Of a stretch of DNA of 64,000 bases, positions 52,157-60,291 are shown piece by piece. This DNA comes from Paenibacillus_E sp052115445. Lineage in GTDB: Bacteria > Bacillota > Bacilli > Paenibacillales > NBRC-103111. The notes under the pieces were generated by a model. That model made no database searches. It was given only the letters and a program-made list of their open reading frames with translations, and was not told the DNA's origin. The stretch's first letter is position 1. The number at the start of each line of letters is the position of its first letter. The stretch spans positions 124,001-188,000 of the forward strand of contig NZ_JBFRGR010000001.1 in NCBI RefSeq assembly GCF_052115445.1, given 5' to 3'. Position numbers and translations under genes: made by a program.

Positions 52157-52324
52157 TTGGAAGCATGGAAAGTGGAGCTAGGCAAAAAAGCGCTGGAAGC
52201 CGGTATGCTAAAAGACCCACAGTGGCTTGATCGATTAGATGAACCGATGCCTTTGTGGGTCTTATTAGAAATAGCTTTTGCATTAATTGAAAGACTGGAT
52301 CCTCCAACGATTAGTTACGATTGA
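52157..52324 (+). CDS. Small uncharacterised protein overlapping the parC 3' end
   Basis: A 55-residue frame starts at TTG with AAGGAG eight bases upstream and ends ten bases inside the opposite parC gene. The peptide reads LEAWKVELGKKALEAG, then LDEPMPLWVLLEIAFALIER and ends in PPTISYD. It has an amphipathic helix, an acidic/proline turn and a hydrophobic helix. I recall similar short proteins in Paenibacillus but cannot name a family. Good ribosome site, balanced composition and a promoter-like sequence support it as a real gene. Confidence 0.65.
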   Translation: MEAWKVELGKKALEAGMLKDPQWLDRLDEPMPLWVLLEIAFALIERLDPPTISYD

Positions 52325-54756
52325 GGAAAGCGCAAAATCTCAACAATCGATTCTGTTTTCGTCACAGGAATTAGTGATTTGCCTTGGGCTTTGCGATCTT
52401 CTAACGGAGCTGTTTCCGTTGAGAATCGCAGCTTCTCGCCATTACTCATCACAGCTGTAATCAAGTAATCCATTTTCACAATAAATGTCCGGATTAAAGC
52501 TGAACCGTTCGGTCTGACACGCTTACCTTCTTTGAATTCGAAGGTAATAATCCCCTTCCCGCCGCGACCTTGAATTGGATAATCTACAACGAGAGATCGC
52601 TTCGCATACCCGAGGTCCGAGATCACCAGTACTTCCCCTTCATCCCCATAGATCCACTCAGCTGACACGACTTCATCGTCTTCCTTGAGCTGGATGCCGC
52701 GTACACCTGCTGCTGCACGGCCCATCGGGTTTACTTCTTCCTCACGGAAACGAATGCTCATGCCCTGCTTCGTGACGAGAAGAATTTCCTTCGTATTGTC
52801 ACTCATTTGAACATGAAGCACTTCATCTTGCTCGCCAAGTTTACACGCAACAATCGCATTGGAGCGGTTCGTCATATATTCCTTCAGCTCTGTCCGCTTC
52901 ACTTGACCTTTTCGTGTAACGAACACGAGTGACTTCGTCGGATCCTCAAATCCCTTGACAGGAATGACATTCACGATACGATCTTCCTTCGCAATCGGGA
53001 TGACATTTACGATGGCTGTTCCATTCTCTTTCCACTTATACTCTGGAATTTGATGGACAGGCAATAAGTAGTATTGCCCCTTCTTCGTGAAGATCAGCAA
53101 GCTCTCGATCGTATTGACATCCAGCAAGAAACGAAGGTAATCGCCATCCTTCAAGCCAGTATTCTCAAGCTCTCCACCCGAACGTGTGAAGGATAACTTA
53201 CTTGTACGCTTCAAGTAACCCTCATTGGACAAGGTGACAAGCACATCTTCTGCCGTTACAAGAACTTCTAGATTCACTTTCAGTTCTTCGACTTCTCCTT
53301 GAATCTCGGAGCGGCGATCGATTCCATATTTCTTGCGAATCTCGCCCATCTCATCTTTAATAACGCCTAGTAATTTCTTCAAGCTGCCAAGAATCCCACG
53401 CAAGTACGCAATTGTTTTCTCAACATCCTTCAATTCCTTCTCCAGCGTTGTTATTTCCAAATTCGTTAAACGGTATAATTGCAGGACAAGGATCGCATCA
53501 GCTTGTCGTTCTGAAAAATGAAACTTCTCTACGAGATTATTTTGAGCGTCCTGCCGATTTTTCGAAGCTTTAATCGTAGCAATGACCTCATCCAAAATGT
53601 TCAGTGCTTTCACAAGCCCTTCGAGGACATGTGCTCGATCTTCCGCTTTCTCAAGCTCATATTGGGACCGGAACGTCACGACCTCTTTCTGATGCCCAAT
53701 GTAAGCTTCCAGGATCTCGCGGATACCGAGTTGACGAGGCGCTTTATTCACGATAGCAACCATGTTGAAGTTATACGTCACTTGCAAATCAGTCTTCTTC
53801 AGCAAATAGGCCAAAATCCCTTGTGCATCCGCTTCCTTCTTGAGCTCAATCACGATACGAAGCCCATTCCGTCCGCTTTCATCGCGTACTTCCGCGATTC
53901 CCTCGATTTTTTTCTCCAGACGGATGTTCTCCATCGCCGTTACTAATCGAGATTTAACCACTTGATAGGGAATTTCTGTAATTACAATTTGCTGTCTGCC
54001 GCCGCGCATTTCTTCGATCGCGGTTTTGGAGCGGATATAGATACGACCTTTACCTGTCCGGTAAGCTTCACGAATGCCATCCTCGCCCATGATGATCCCT
54101 GAAGTCGGGAAATCAGGTCCTTTGACAATGGACATTAATTCGTCAACCGTAATTTCAGGTTTATCGATCATAGCTGTACAAGCATCAATAATTTCGCGCA
54201 AGTTATGTGGCNGAATTTCCGTTGCAAAGCCTGCAGAGATCCCACTTACCCCGTTAACGAGCAAATTTGGATAACGAGCAGGTAATACAACTGGCTCTTT
54301 GGTTGAATTATCGAAGTTATCTTTGAACATGACCGTACGCTTCTCAATGTCGCGCAATAATTCCATTGCGATTTCTGACAAACGTGCTTCTGTATAACGC
54401 ATTGCTGCCGGTGGATCATCATCTAAGGAACCCCAGTTCCCGTGACCATCGACAAGTGTATGCCCCATTTTCCATGGCTGTGCCATACGAACCATACCAT
54501 CATAAATCGAAGCATCACCATGTGGATGATAGTTACCCATAACATCCCCAACGGTTTTGGCTGATTTCCGGTAAGGCTTATCTGGCGTATTGCCGGAGTC
54601 ATACATCGCATACAACACACGACGTTGAACTGGCTTCAAGCCATCTCTCACATCAGGTATCGCGCGATCTTGAATAATATATTTGGAATACCGACCGAAG
54701 CGATCCCCTACGATCTCCTCCAGAAAGGCTGGTAAAAACTCTTCTATAATACTCAC
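52315..54756 (-). CDS. parC: DNA topoisomerase IV subunit A
   Basis: An 813-residue type IIA topoisomerase subunit. The catalytic Tyr121 lies in AAMRYTEARL, the winged-helix region in the N-terminal half, a coiled coil near 360-480 and a C-terminal beta-pinwheel from about 500. It decatenates sister chromosomes together with ParE, encoded 23 bases upstream. The quinolone pocket reads HPHGDASIYD: Ala82 stands where most ParC and GyrA proteins have Ser. QGRGGKG (729-735) resembles the GyrA box. The start is GTG with GGTGA upstream. One residue is undetermined (N at 54212). Confidence 0.94.
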   Translation of the reverse strand: MSIIEEFLPAFLEEIVGDRFGRYSKYIIQDRAIPDVRDGLKPVQRRVLYAMYDSGNTPDKPYRKSAKTVGDVMGNYHPHGDASIYDGMVRMAQPWKMGHTLVDGHGNWGSLDDDPPAAMRYTEARLSEIAMELLRDIEKRTVMFKDNFDNSTKEPVVLPARYPNLLVNGVSGISAGFATEIXPHNLREIIDACTAMIDKPEITVDELMSIVKGPDFPTSGIIMGEDGIREAYRTGKGRIYIRSKTAIEEMRGGRQQIVITEIPYQVVKSRLVTAMENIRLEKKIEGIAEVRDESGRNGLRIVIELKKEADAQGILAYLLKKTDLQVTYNFNMVAIVNKAPRQLGIREILEAYIGHQKEVVTFRSQYELEKAEDRAHVLEGLVKALNILDEVIATIKASKNRQDAQNNLVEKFHFSERQADAILVLQLYRLTNLEITTLEKELKDVEKTIAYLRGILGSLKKLLGVIKDEMGEIRKKYGIDRRSEIQGEVEELKVNLEVLVTAEDVLVTLSNEGYLKRTSKLSFTRSGGELENTGLKDGDYLRFLLDVNTIESLLIFTKKGQYYLLPVHQIPEYKWKENGTAIVNVIPIAKEDRIVNVIPVKGFEDPTKSLVFVTRKGQVKRTELKEYMTNRSNAIVACKLGEQDEVLHVQMSDNTKEILLVTKQGMSIRFREEEVNPMGRAAAGVRGIQLKEDDEVVSAEWIYGDEGEVLVISDLGYAKRSLVVDYPIQGRGGKGIITFEFKEGKRVRPNGSALIRTFIVKMDYLITAVMSNGEKLRFSTETAPLEDRKAQGKSLIPVTKTESIVEILRFPQS

Positions 54757-54779
54757 TTTCTCGTCACCACTCTTTTTGA

Positions 54780-56753
54780 TTACTCAACATATTCCGTAAA
54801 ATCAACGTTTTCGATAATCCATCTCTTACGTGGATCTACTTTATCGCCCATCAACGTCGTCACACGACGTTCTGCTTTGGCCGCATCTTCAATCTGCACC
54901 TGAAGCAGCGTTCTGCTTTCCGGATTCATCGTCGTTTCCCACAGCTGATCCGGATTCATCTCGCCTAATCCTTTATAGCGCTGTAGCTCGGTATTTTTGC
55001 CGAGTTCTTTGACTACAACGTTCAATTGATCGTCCGTCCACGCGTATTTATGACCACCATTTTTTCCTTTTCTCGTCACTTTATACAGGGGAGGCTGAGC
55101 AATATACACTTTGCCAGCATCAATCAATGGTTTCATGTAACGATAGAAGAAGGTTAGCAGCAGTACTTGAATGTGTGCGCCATCTGTATCGGCATCTGTC
55201 ATCAGAATAATTTTGCCGTAATTCGTCTCTTCCGCTTCGAACTCAGAACCTACTCCAGCTCCGATCGCAGCGATGATGGCTTTATATTCTTCATTTTTCA
55301 AAATATCAAGGAGCTTCGCTTTCTCGGGATTCATCGGCTTGCCTTTGAGCGGCAAAATCGCTTGATGCTTCGAATCACGCCCTTGCTTCGCCGATCCACC
55401 AGCGGAATCACCTTCCACGATGAATAGCTCATTCCGTTGCAAATCCTTCGATTGCGCAGGTGTAAGCTTCCCATTCAGGTTCGAGCTCTCGCTCTTCCCT
55501 TTCTTGCCGCTGCGAATCTCTTCGCGTGCTTTACGTGCGGCTTCTCTCGCTCTGGATGCTTGTACGGCCTTTTTCAGCATCATTTGCGCGATTTGCGGAT
55601 TCTCTTCGAGGAAAACCGTCATTTTATCGGATACAACGGCGTCCACCGCACTTCGTGCAATAGCACTTCCTAGTTGGTCCTTGGTTTGACCTACGAATTC
55701 GACATCACCCATCTTGATATTGATGACGACCATCATACCTTCTCTGAGATCCGTTCCGTCAAGGTTTTTATCCTTTTCCTTGAGAATGCCCCCTTTACGG
55801 GCATATTCATTCATCACACGTGTGTAAGCTGTCTTAAAACCCGTCTCATGGGTTCCGCCGCCGCGAGTGGGAATCGAGTTAACAAAGGATGCAATCGTCT
55901 CCGTATAGCCATCATTGTATTGCAGAGCGACTTCAACTTCAATTTCGTCCTTCTCCGAGGCAAAATGAATGACTGGATGCAGCACGGTCTTCTCTTCGTT
56001 CAGGAACGCTACAAACTGGCTCGCACCGCCTTCATACTGAAACGAATCCACTTTATCTGTGCGTTCGTCTTTCAGATTGACTTGCAGTCCCGAGTTCAGG
56101 AATGCAATTTCCTGCAAACGCTCAGCTAGTGTATCGTAATTGATTGTCGTTCCACCTTGGAAGACGCGCTTATCTGGTTTGAAGGTTACTTTCGTCCCCG
56201 TGCGATTGGTGTTGCCGATAACCTCTAGGCCTGTTACAGGTTCACCAACATGTTCTATACCTTTATCATCAACCCAATATTCAAAACGCATCTTATGCAC
56301 TTTGCCATCGCGATTAATTTCTACTTCCAACCACTCTGAAAGCGCGTTAGTTACTGAAGCACCAACACCATGCAAGCCTCCAGATTTCTTATAGCCCGAA
56401 CCGCCGAATTTACCGCCTGCGTGGAGGATGGTAAATACAACTTGTGGCGTAGGAACCCCAGTCTTGTGCATGCCCGTTGGAATACCGCGGCCATTATCAT
56501 GGACGGTAACCGATTGATCTTTATGTATCGTGACATTAATTTTGGAACAATGCTTTGCCAGATGCTCATCGACTGCATTATCTACGATTTCCCAGATCAG
56601 ATGATGAAGACCTGAAGAACTGGTACTGCCAATGTACATCCCTGGTCTTTTACGAACAGCAACAAGCCCTTCCAGGACTTGAATATCGTCTGCTTCGTAA
56701 TCTGTCGTGGGTGTCGGGGCTTTCCCTTTCGCAAATTCTAGCTGCTCAGCCAT
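54780..56753 (-). CDS. parE: DNA topoisomerase IV subunit B
   Basis: A 657-residue GHKL ATPase and TOPRIM protein. ATP-site motifs are EIVDNAVDEHLA, DNGRGIPTGMHK and GGLHGVGASVTNALSEWLEV; TOPRIM motifs are EGDSAGGSAKQGR and MTDADTDGAHIQ. Phrases such as FLNEEKTVLHPV, EYARKGGILKEKDKNL and REAARKAREE are ParE-like and not GyrB-like. It forms topoisomerase IV with ParC. AAGGAGGG lies six bases before the ATG. It probably heads the parE-parC operon. Confidence 0.96.
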   Translation of the reverse strand: MAEQLEFAKGKAPTPTTDYEADDIQVLEGLVAVRKRPGMYIGSTSSSGLHHLIWEIVDNAVDEHLAKHCSKINVTIHKDQSVTVHDNGRGIPTGMHKTGVPTPQVVFTILHAGGKFGGSGYKKSGGLHGVGASVTNALSEWLEVEINRDGKVHKMRFEYWVDDKGIEHVGEPVTGLEVIGNTNRTGTKVTFKPDKRVFQGGTTINYDTLAERLQEIAFLNSGLQVNLKDERTDKVDSFQYEGGASQFVAFLNEEKTVLHPVIHFASEKDEIEVEVALQYNDGYTETIASFVNSIPTRGGGTHETGFKTAYTRVMNEYARKGGILKEKDKNLDGTDLREGMMVVINIKMGDVEFVGQTKDQLGSAIARSAVDAVVSDKMTVFLEENPQIAQMMLKKAVQASRAREAARKAREEIRSGKKGKSESSNLNGKLTPAQSKDLQRNELFIVEGDSAGGSAKQGRDSKHQAILPLKGKPMNPEKAKLLDILKNEEYKAIIAAIGAGVGSEFEAEETNYGKIILMTDADTDGAHIQVLLLTFFYRYMKPLIDAGKVYIAQPPLYKVTRKGKNGGHKYAWTDDQLNVVVKELGKNTELQRYKGLGEMNPDQLWETTMNPESRTLLQVQIEDAAKAERRVTTLMGDKVDPRKRWIIENVDFTEYVE

Positions 56754-56780
56754 TGGAGCCCTCCTTTATCTATTTAATCT

Positions 56781-57782
56781 CTAATTTAATATATCTTTGC
56801 GCGAAAATACCGTAAACGAGACGATAAGCGCTACTACAGTCCATACGCTTAGAACACTAAGCGAGAACCCTAAATCCATACCTTGAATAGGTGGGATCCC
56901 TCCAGTTAAATACTTTGTCAGGTCCAAATTGACCATAAACAAATATTTAGCCGTTTCCCATGAGGAAACCATGTTCGATAAAATGGTTCCTGATATTAAT
57001 ACGGCAAGCATGACCCCCATACCTGCTGCGGTTGATCGAATTAGTACAGAAAGCATCAGCGACATGATCGCTACTACGATTGCAGTAAACCATACTAAGC
57101 CGAATTCCATCAAGAGAAAGAACCATTGATCCACGGCGCGAACACGACTGAAATCGACATCTGCCCCTGTCAACTGTATGCCTGTGAAGATCGGCATGTG
57201 CCATCCGTTGTAACCAAAAACAACGCCAGAAATCAAGTAACAAATCAATCCCGTCGACAAAACAGTCAGTGAGGTGAAGAAGATAACGGTAATTAATTTA
57301 CTCAATAGGATTTTCCAACGCCTGACCGGTCTTGTCAACAATAATTTAATAGTCCCCGTAGAATGCTCGGATGATACGATATCTGCTGAAATGACCATGA
57401 TAATCAACGGAATAAATAAACCCACGGCATTTTTCACAAATTCACGTGTAAATGTAACCGCATTCGGCGAACTTGGATTCACGTCTTGATCCAGATAGTA
57501 GTTTGCAATCTGAATTTGAACGCGAAGTTGCTGCTTCCACTCATCTGGCGTTCGTGCGGAGCTAAGACGTTTTTCCCAGTCAGTCACTTTCTGACGCTGA
57601 TCTGCCTTCCAATCCGAAGTACCAAATTGCTTCTGTGTATGTTGAGCAACTCGCATTTGAGCATAAGTGAACATGGGAATTAAAGCAAGAAGAATAAGTA
57701 GAATGACATAAAATCGCTTTTTCTTAATCATTTTGATCATTTCATTTTTAACTAAAGCATAGAGTCCTGTCAATTCATTCAC
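56781..57782 (-). CDS. ABC-2 type transporter permease
   Basis: A 333-residue protein with six membrane helices: one N-terminal (about 24-42), a large external loop (about 50-110), then five helices from about 112 to 328. FIPLIIMVISADIVSSEHSTGTIKLLLTRPVRR is characteristic of ABC-2 permeases. It lies seven bases after its ATPase. It could export lipids or antibiotics or provide resistance; the substrate is unknown. GGAGAAGG precedes the ATG. Confidence 0.92.
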   Translation of the reverse strand: MNELTGLYALVKNEMIKMIKKKRFYVILLILLALIPMFTYAQMRVAQHTQKQFGTSDWKADQRQKVTDWEKRLSSARTPDEWKQQLRVQIQIANYYLDQDVNPSSPNAVTFTREFVKNAVGLFIPLIIMVISADIVSSEHSTGTIKLLLTRPVRRWKILLSKLITVIFFTSLTVLSTGLICYLISGVVFGYNGWHMPIFTGIQLTGADVDFSRVRAVDQWFFLLMEFGLVWFTAIVVAIMSLMLSVLIRSTAAGMGVMLAVLISGTILSNMVSSWETAKYLFMVNLDLTKYLTGGIPPIQGMDLGFSLSVLSVWTVVALIVSFTVFSRKDILN

Positions 57783-57788
57783 CTTCTC

Positions 57789-58751
57789 CTACTCGATTCG
57801 TTCCCCTTCGGTTAGACGCAAGAACAAATCTTCAAGTGTTGGATTTTTGATTTCTACAGCATATAAGCTAATTCCTTGTTCGATAAGGAGATGACTTAGC
57901 TTAGGAATGTCTTCTTGATTCATTTGTGTTGAAATCTGCCTAACCGTTGTCGGCAAGTTAGAAAGGTTTTCCGTGTCTACCGCAATGGCTGAACTCACAA
58001 ACTCAGAAGATTGCAAGATGCCCTCCGCTTGTTCACCAGGTGAAACCGTCCATACCACCCTACCGCCTTGCGCAATGAGTTCATCAACAGCACCAACTTG
58101 AATCACTTCGCCATGACTAATAATCGCTACACGGTGACACATTTGCTGAAGTTCGCTGAGCAAGTGGCTAGAGACGAATAAACTAAGACCATCCGCAGCT
58201 AATCGTTGTATAAACTCCCTCATTTCTTTGATCCCCTGCGGGTCAAGTCCATTTGTGGGCTCGTCCAAAATCAATAGACTTGGTCGCCCTAATAGCGCTT
58301 GAGCAATCCCTAAGCGTTGGCGCATGCCAAGTGAATAGGTACGCACTTTATCATGAATCCGCTGATCCATCGAGACAATTTCCACGACTTCCTTAATCCG
58401 GTTATCATCGACATCAGGCAGCATGCGGGCAAAATGCTCGAGATTTTCCCATCCAGTCAGATAAGAATAAAGCTCTGGATTTTCAACAATACAGCCCACT
58501 TTTCTCATCGCTTCGTCATGCTCTTTATGTACATCAAACCCACAGATTTGAATGGTCCCTTCCGTTGGACGAATCAAATCCACGAGCATACGAATTGTCG
58601 TCGTTTTGCCTGATCCATTAGGCCCAAGAAAACCAAATATTTCGCCAGCATAGACATCAAAAGAAATGCCTTTAATAATCTCTTTGTTTTTGATGTTTTT
58701 TTTAAGATTATTGACAGATAAAACGATTTTAGGCGTTGCTGCTATAGCCAT
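57789..58751 (-). CDS. ABC-2 type transporter ATPase
   Basis: A 320-residue ATPase of the drug/bacitracin class with Walker A FLGPNGSGKTT, signature SLGMRQRLGIAQALLG, Walker B LLILDEPTNGLDPQG and H-loop SSHLL. A C-terminal extension of about 90 residues ends NPTLEDLFLRLTEG, which is typical of these exporters. GGGAGG precedes the ATG by seven bases. It is co-transcribed with the permease downstream and probably with the SGNH hydrolase gene upstream (12-base gap). Confidence 0.94.
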   Translation of the reverse strand: MAIAATPKIVLSVNNLKKNIKNKEIIKGISFDVYAGEIFGFLGPNGSGKTTTIRMLVDLIRPTEGTIQICGFDVHKEHDEAMRKVGCIVENPELYSYLTGWENLEHFARMLPDVDDNRIKEVVEIVSMDQRIHDKVRTYSLGMRQRLGIAQALLGRPSLLILDEPTNGLDPQGIKEMREFIQRLAADGLSLFVSSHLLSELQQMCHRVAIISHGEVIQVGAVDELIAQGGRVVWTVSPGEQAEGILQSSEFVSSAIAVDTENLSNLPTTVRQISTQMNQEDIPKLSHLLIEQGISLYAVEIKNPTLEDLFLRLTEGERIE

Positions 58752-58763
58752 AGCATGTCCTCC

Positions 58764-59579
58764 CTATTTTAAAATCTGGACGATCCGATCCGCAATTCGC
58801 TCATAGCCATCCCCATTTGGATGAAAATGATCGGCAGATGATAAATATTTGATCAAATTTTGCTCAAATAGGTCGTAGGTAGGAACAATGAGCATCTGTG
58901 GATATTGATTCGTCAGTTTAAACACGCCGTTGTTCCAGCGTTGCACGGTTAAGGAACCCTGTCTCGATGGATCAAGATCAAGAAAAGGGTGATACAAACC
59001 GATATATAAGAGCGTTGCTTTCGGGTTCGCTTGATTGATGGACGAGATGATTTTTTCCATTTTGGCTAGTGCTGGGTCTACCCGTTTCTCTGCTGCTTCA
59101 GGATTAAATTCGGTCTGATTATCTCCTTTGAAGAGCCCATCCCCTCCAGCAAAAATATCATTTCCACCGATCGTAAGCAAAATGATATCTGCTTGAGCTA
59201 GTGCATCTTGTGTTTTTTTCAATGCTAAATCAGCAAGAAGCTGATCGCTTTTGTAGCCAGGAATTGCGAGGTTATTAAGCACAAAGACGGGTTTACCGCT
59301 TGCTTTTTCCAGCTTCTCACGGACACGTCCGACATAGCCTTTGCCCGTATTGTCGCCAGTTCCAGCTGTGAGTGAATCCCCCAGAGCGACAATTTGCAGC
59401 TTGCTGCTGCTTTCAATAATCGATGGTTTCGTAGGTGCTGGAGTAGCGAGTTGCAAATCTCCAGAAGCTTTAGGGAACCATATTTGATTCGCCGCGTACG
59501 CAAAGCCAACAGCGAAAACAATCGTAGAAATTGACGCGGTCAAACCAATGGCACCCCAGATGAAGCGAGATGATTTCAA
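58764..59579 (-). CDS. SGNH/GDSL-family hydrolase, membrane-anchored or secreted
   Basis: A 271-residue protein with an N-terminal signal or anchor (about 8-30). The SGNH blocks are complete: GDSLTAG with nucleophile Ser69, LNNLAIPGYKSDQL (block II), LLTIGGNDIF (block III) and SADHFHPNGDGY with the catalytic Asp and His. It resembles YpmR-like lipase/esterase or acyl-transfer enzymes acting at the cell surface. The start is TTG with AGGAGGGG six bases upstream. It heads the operon with the ABC-2 exporter. Confidence 0.9.
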   Translation of the reverse strand: MKSSRFIWGAIGLTASISTIVFAVGFAYAANQIWFPKASGDLQLATPAPTKPSIIESSSKLQIVALGDSLTAGTGDNTGKGYVGRVREKLEKASGKPVFVLNNLAIPGYKSDQLLADLALKKTQDALAQADIILLTIGGNDIFAGGDGLFKGDNQTEFNPEAAEKRVDPALAKMEKIISSINQANPKATLLYIGLYHPFLDLDPSRQGSLTVQRWNNGVFKLTNQYPQMLIVPTYDLFEQNLIKYLSSADHFHPNGDGYERIADRIVQILK

Positions 59580-59759
59580 TGCTGTCCCCTCCTGCGAATA
59601 ATTGGCATATTTCCAATTTAAGAGTATAGCTTCTCGTCAAAATTTGCAAACATTGTACAGATTCGTCTGTTTTTCGGGATGTGACATGAGCTTTAGACGC
59701 ATGTGTGCGGGGTTCTAGATGAATGAGGAGGCTGCGGCGGACACGTTTTGGAGTAGTTT

Positions 59760-59835
59760 AAGTCGATTTTTTCGACTTGCAGCACTCGATACTCGCCAAT
59801 TCTATCGTGTAAATCGATTATTTCGACTTACAGCA
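59760..59835. repeat. Two 25-bp hairpin repeats 51 bp apart
   Basis: AAGTCGATTTTTTCGACTT at 59760 and AAATCGATTATTTCGACTT at 59811 are both followed by a CAGCA tail. The first is a 7-bp inverted repeat with a TTTT loop, the second nearly so. The gene-free stretch 59580-60239 also holds a four-box element from 60002; I see nothing clear in 59580-59759 or 59836-60001. Confidence 0.75.
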
Positions 59836-60001
59836 TGCTTCATTCCACTTATCGGGTTGCTAGTTGACTGCAGTGACTGGTTAAATGGAGGTTGACGGTT
59901 GGTAGTCGGCAGCATAATCACATAGGGACTAAGTCGCGTGCGTTATGGCACGGAGAGAGTACAGCATCCTTCAAATGCTATATTCCATCTCAGCTACATC
60001 A

Positions 60002-60192
60002 AATAACTGGAAAAACTCCATCTATTTTCGCCTAGTTCATCTCATTTTGGAATTTAAATGGAAAAAATACAGCTATTTCACTAGCCTTTCCCCTATTTGA
60101 CGTAAAATCCTGAAATTAACTGTACTTTATACATCTAATCGCATTTTTTCGATGATATACGCTAGATTAGATGTATATTTTCCAGCTATTGT
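60002..60192. repeat. Four-box intergenic element, copy III (TGGAAAA type)
   Basis: Boxes similar to AACTGGAAAAAATACATCTA start near 60002, 60054, 60116 and 60166 (spacing 52, 62, 50). The fourth is mostly in reverse orientation (ATGTATATTTTCCAG). The same box type and spacing occur at 24.6 kb. Confidence 0.7.
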
Positions 60193-60239
60193 GCCCAAGG
60201 GGCTCGATTATCCTTTCAAAGGCTAGCACTTAAATACAT

Positions 60240-60278
60240 AAAAAAGCTGCCCAACCACATTCAAGTGGCTAAGCAGCT
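60240..60278 (-). terminator. Intrinsic terminator of the ABC exporter operon
   Basis: On the minus strand AGCTGCTTAGCCAC pairs with GTGGTTGGGCAGCT around a six-base loop (two mismatches), followed by six T residues. It lies 14 bases after the stop codon. Confidence 0.9.
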
Positions 60279-60291
60279 CCTCTTCTTATGT

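Noticed and set aside
52315..56753. Assignment as gyrase (GyrA/GyrB)
   Set aside because: The B subunit carries ParE-specific phrases and the genes are ordered parE-parC. The GyrA-box-like heptad in the A subunit is noted but outweighed.
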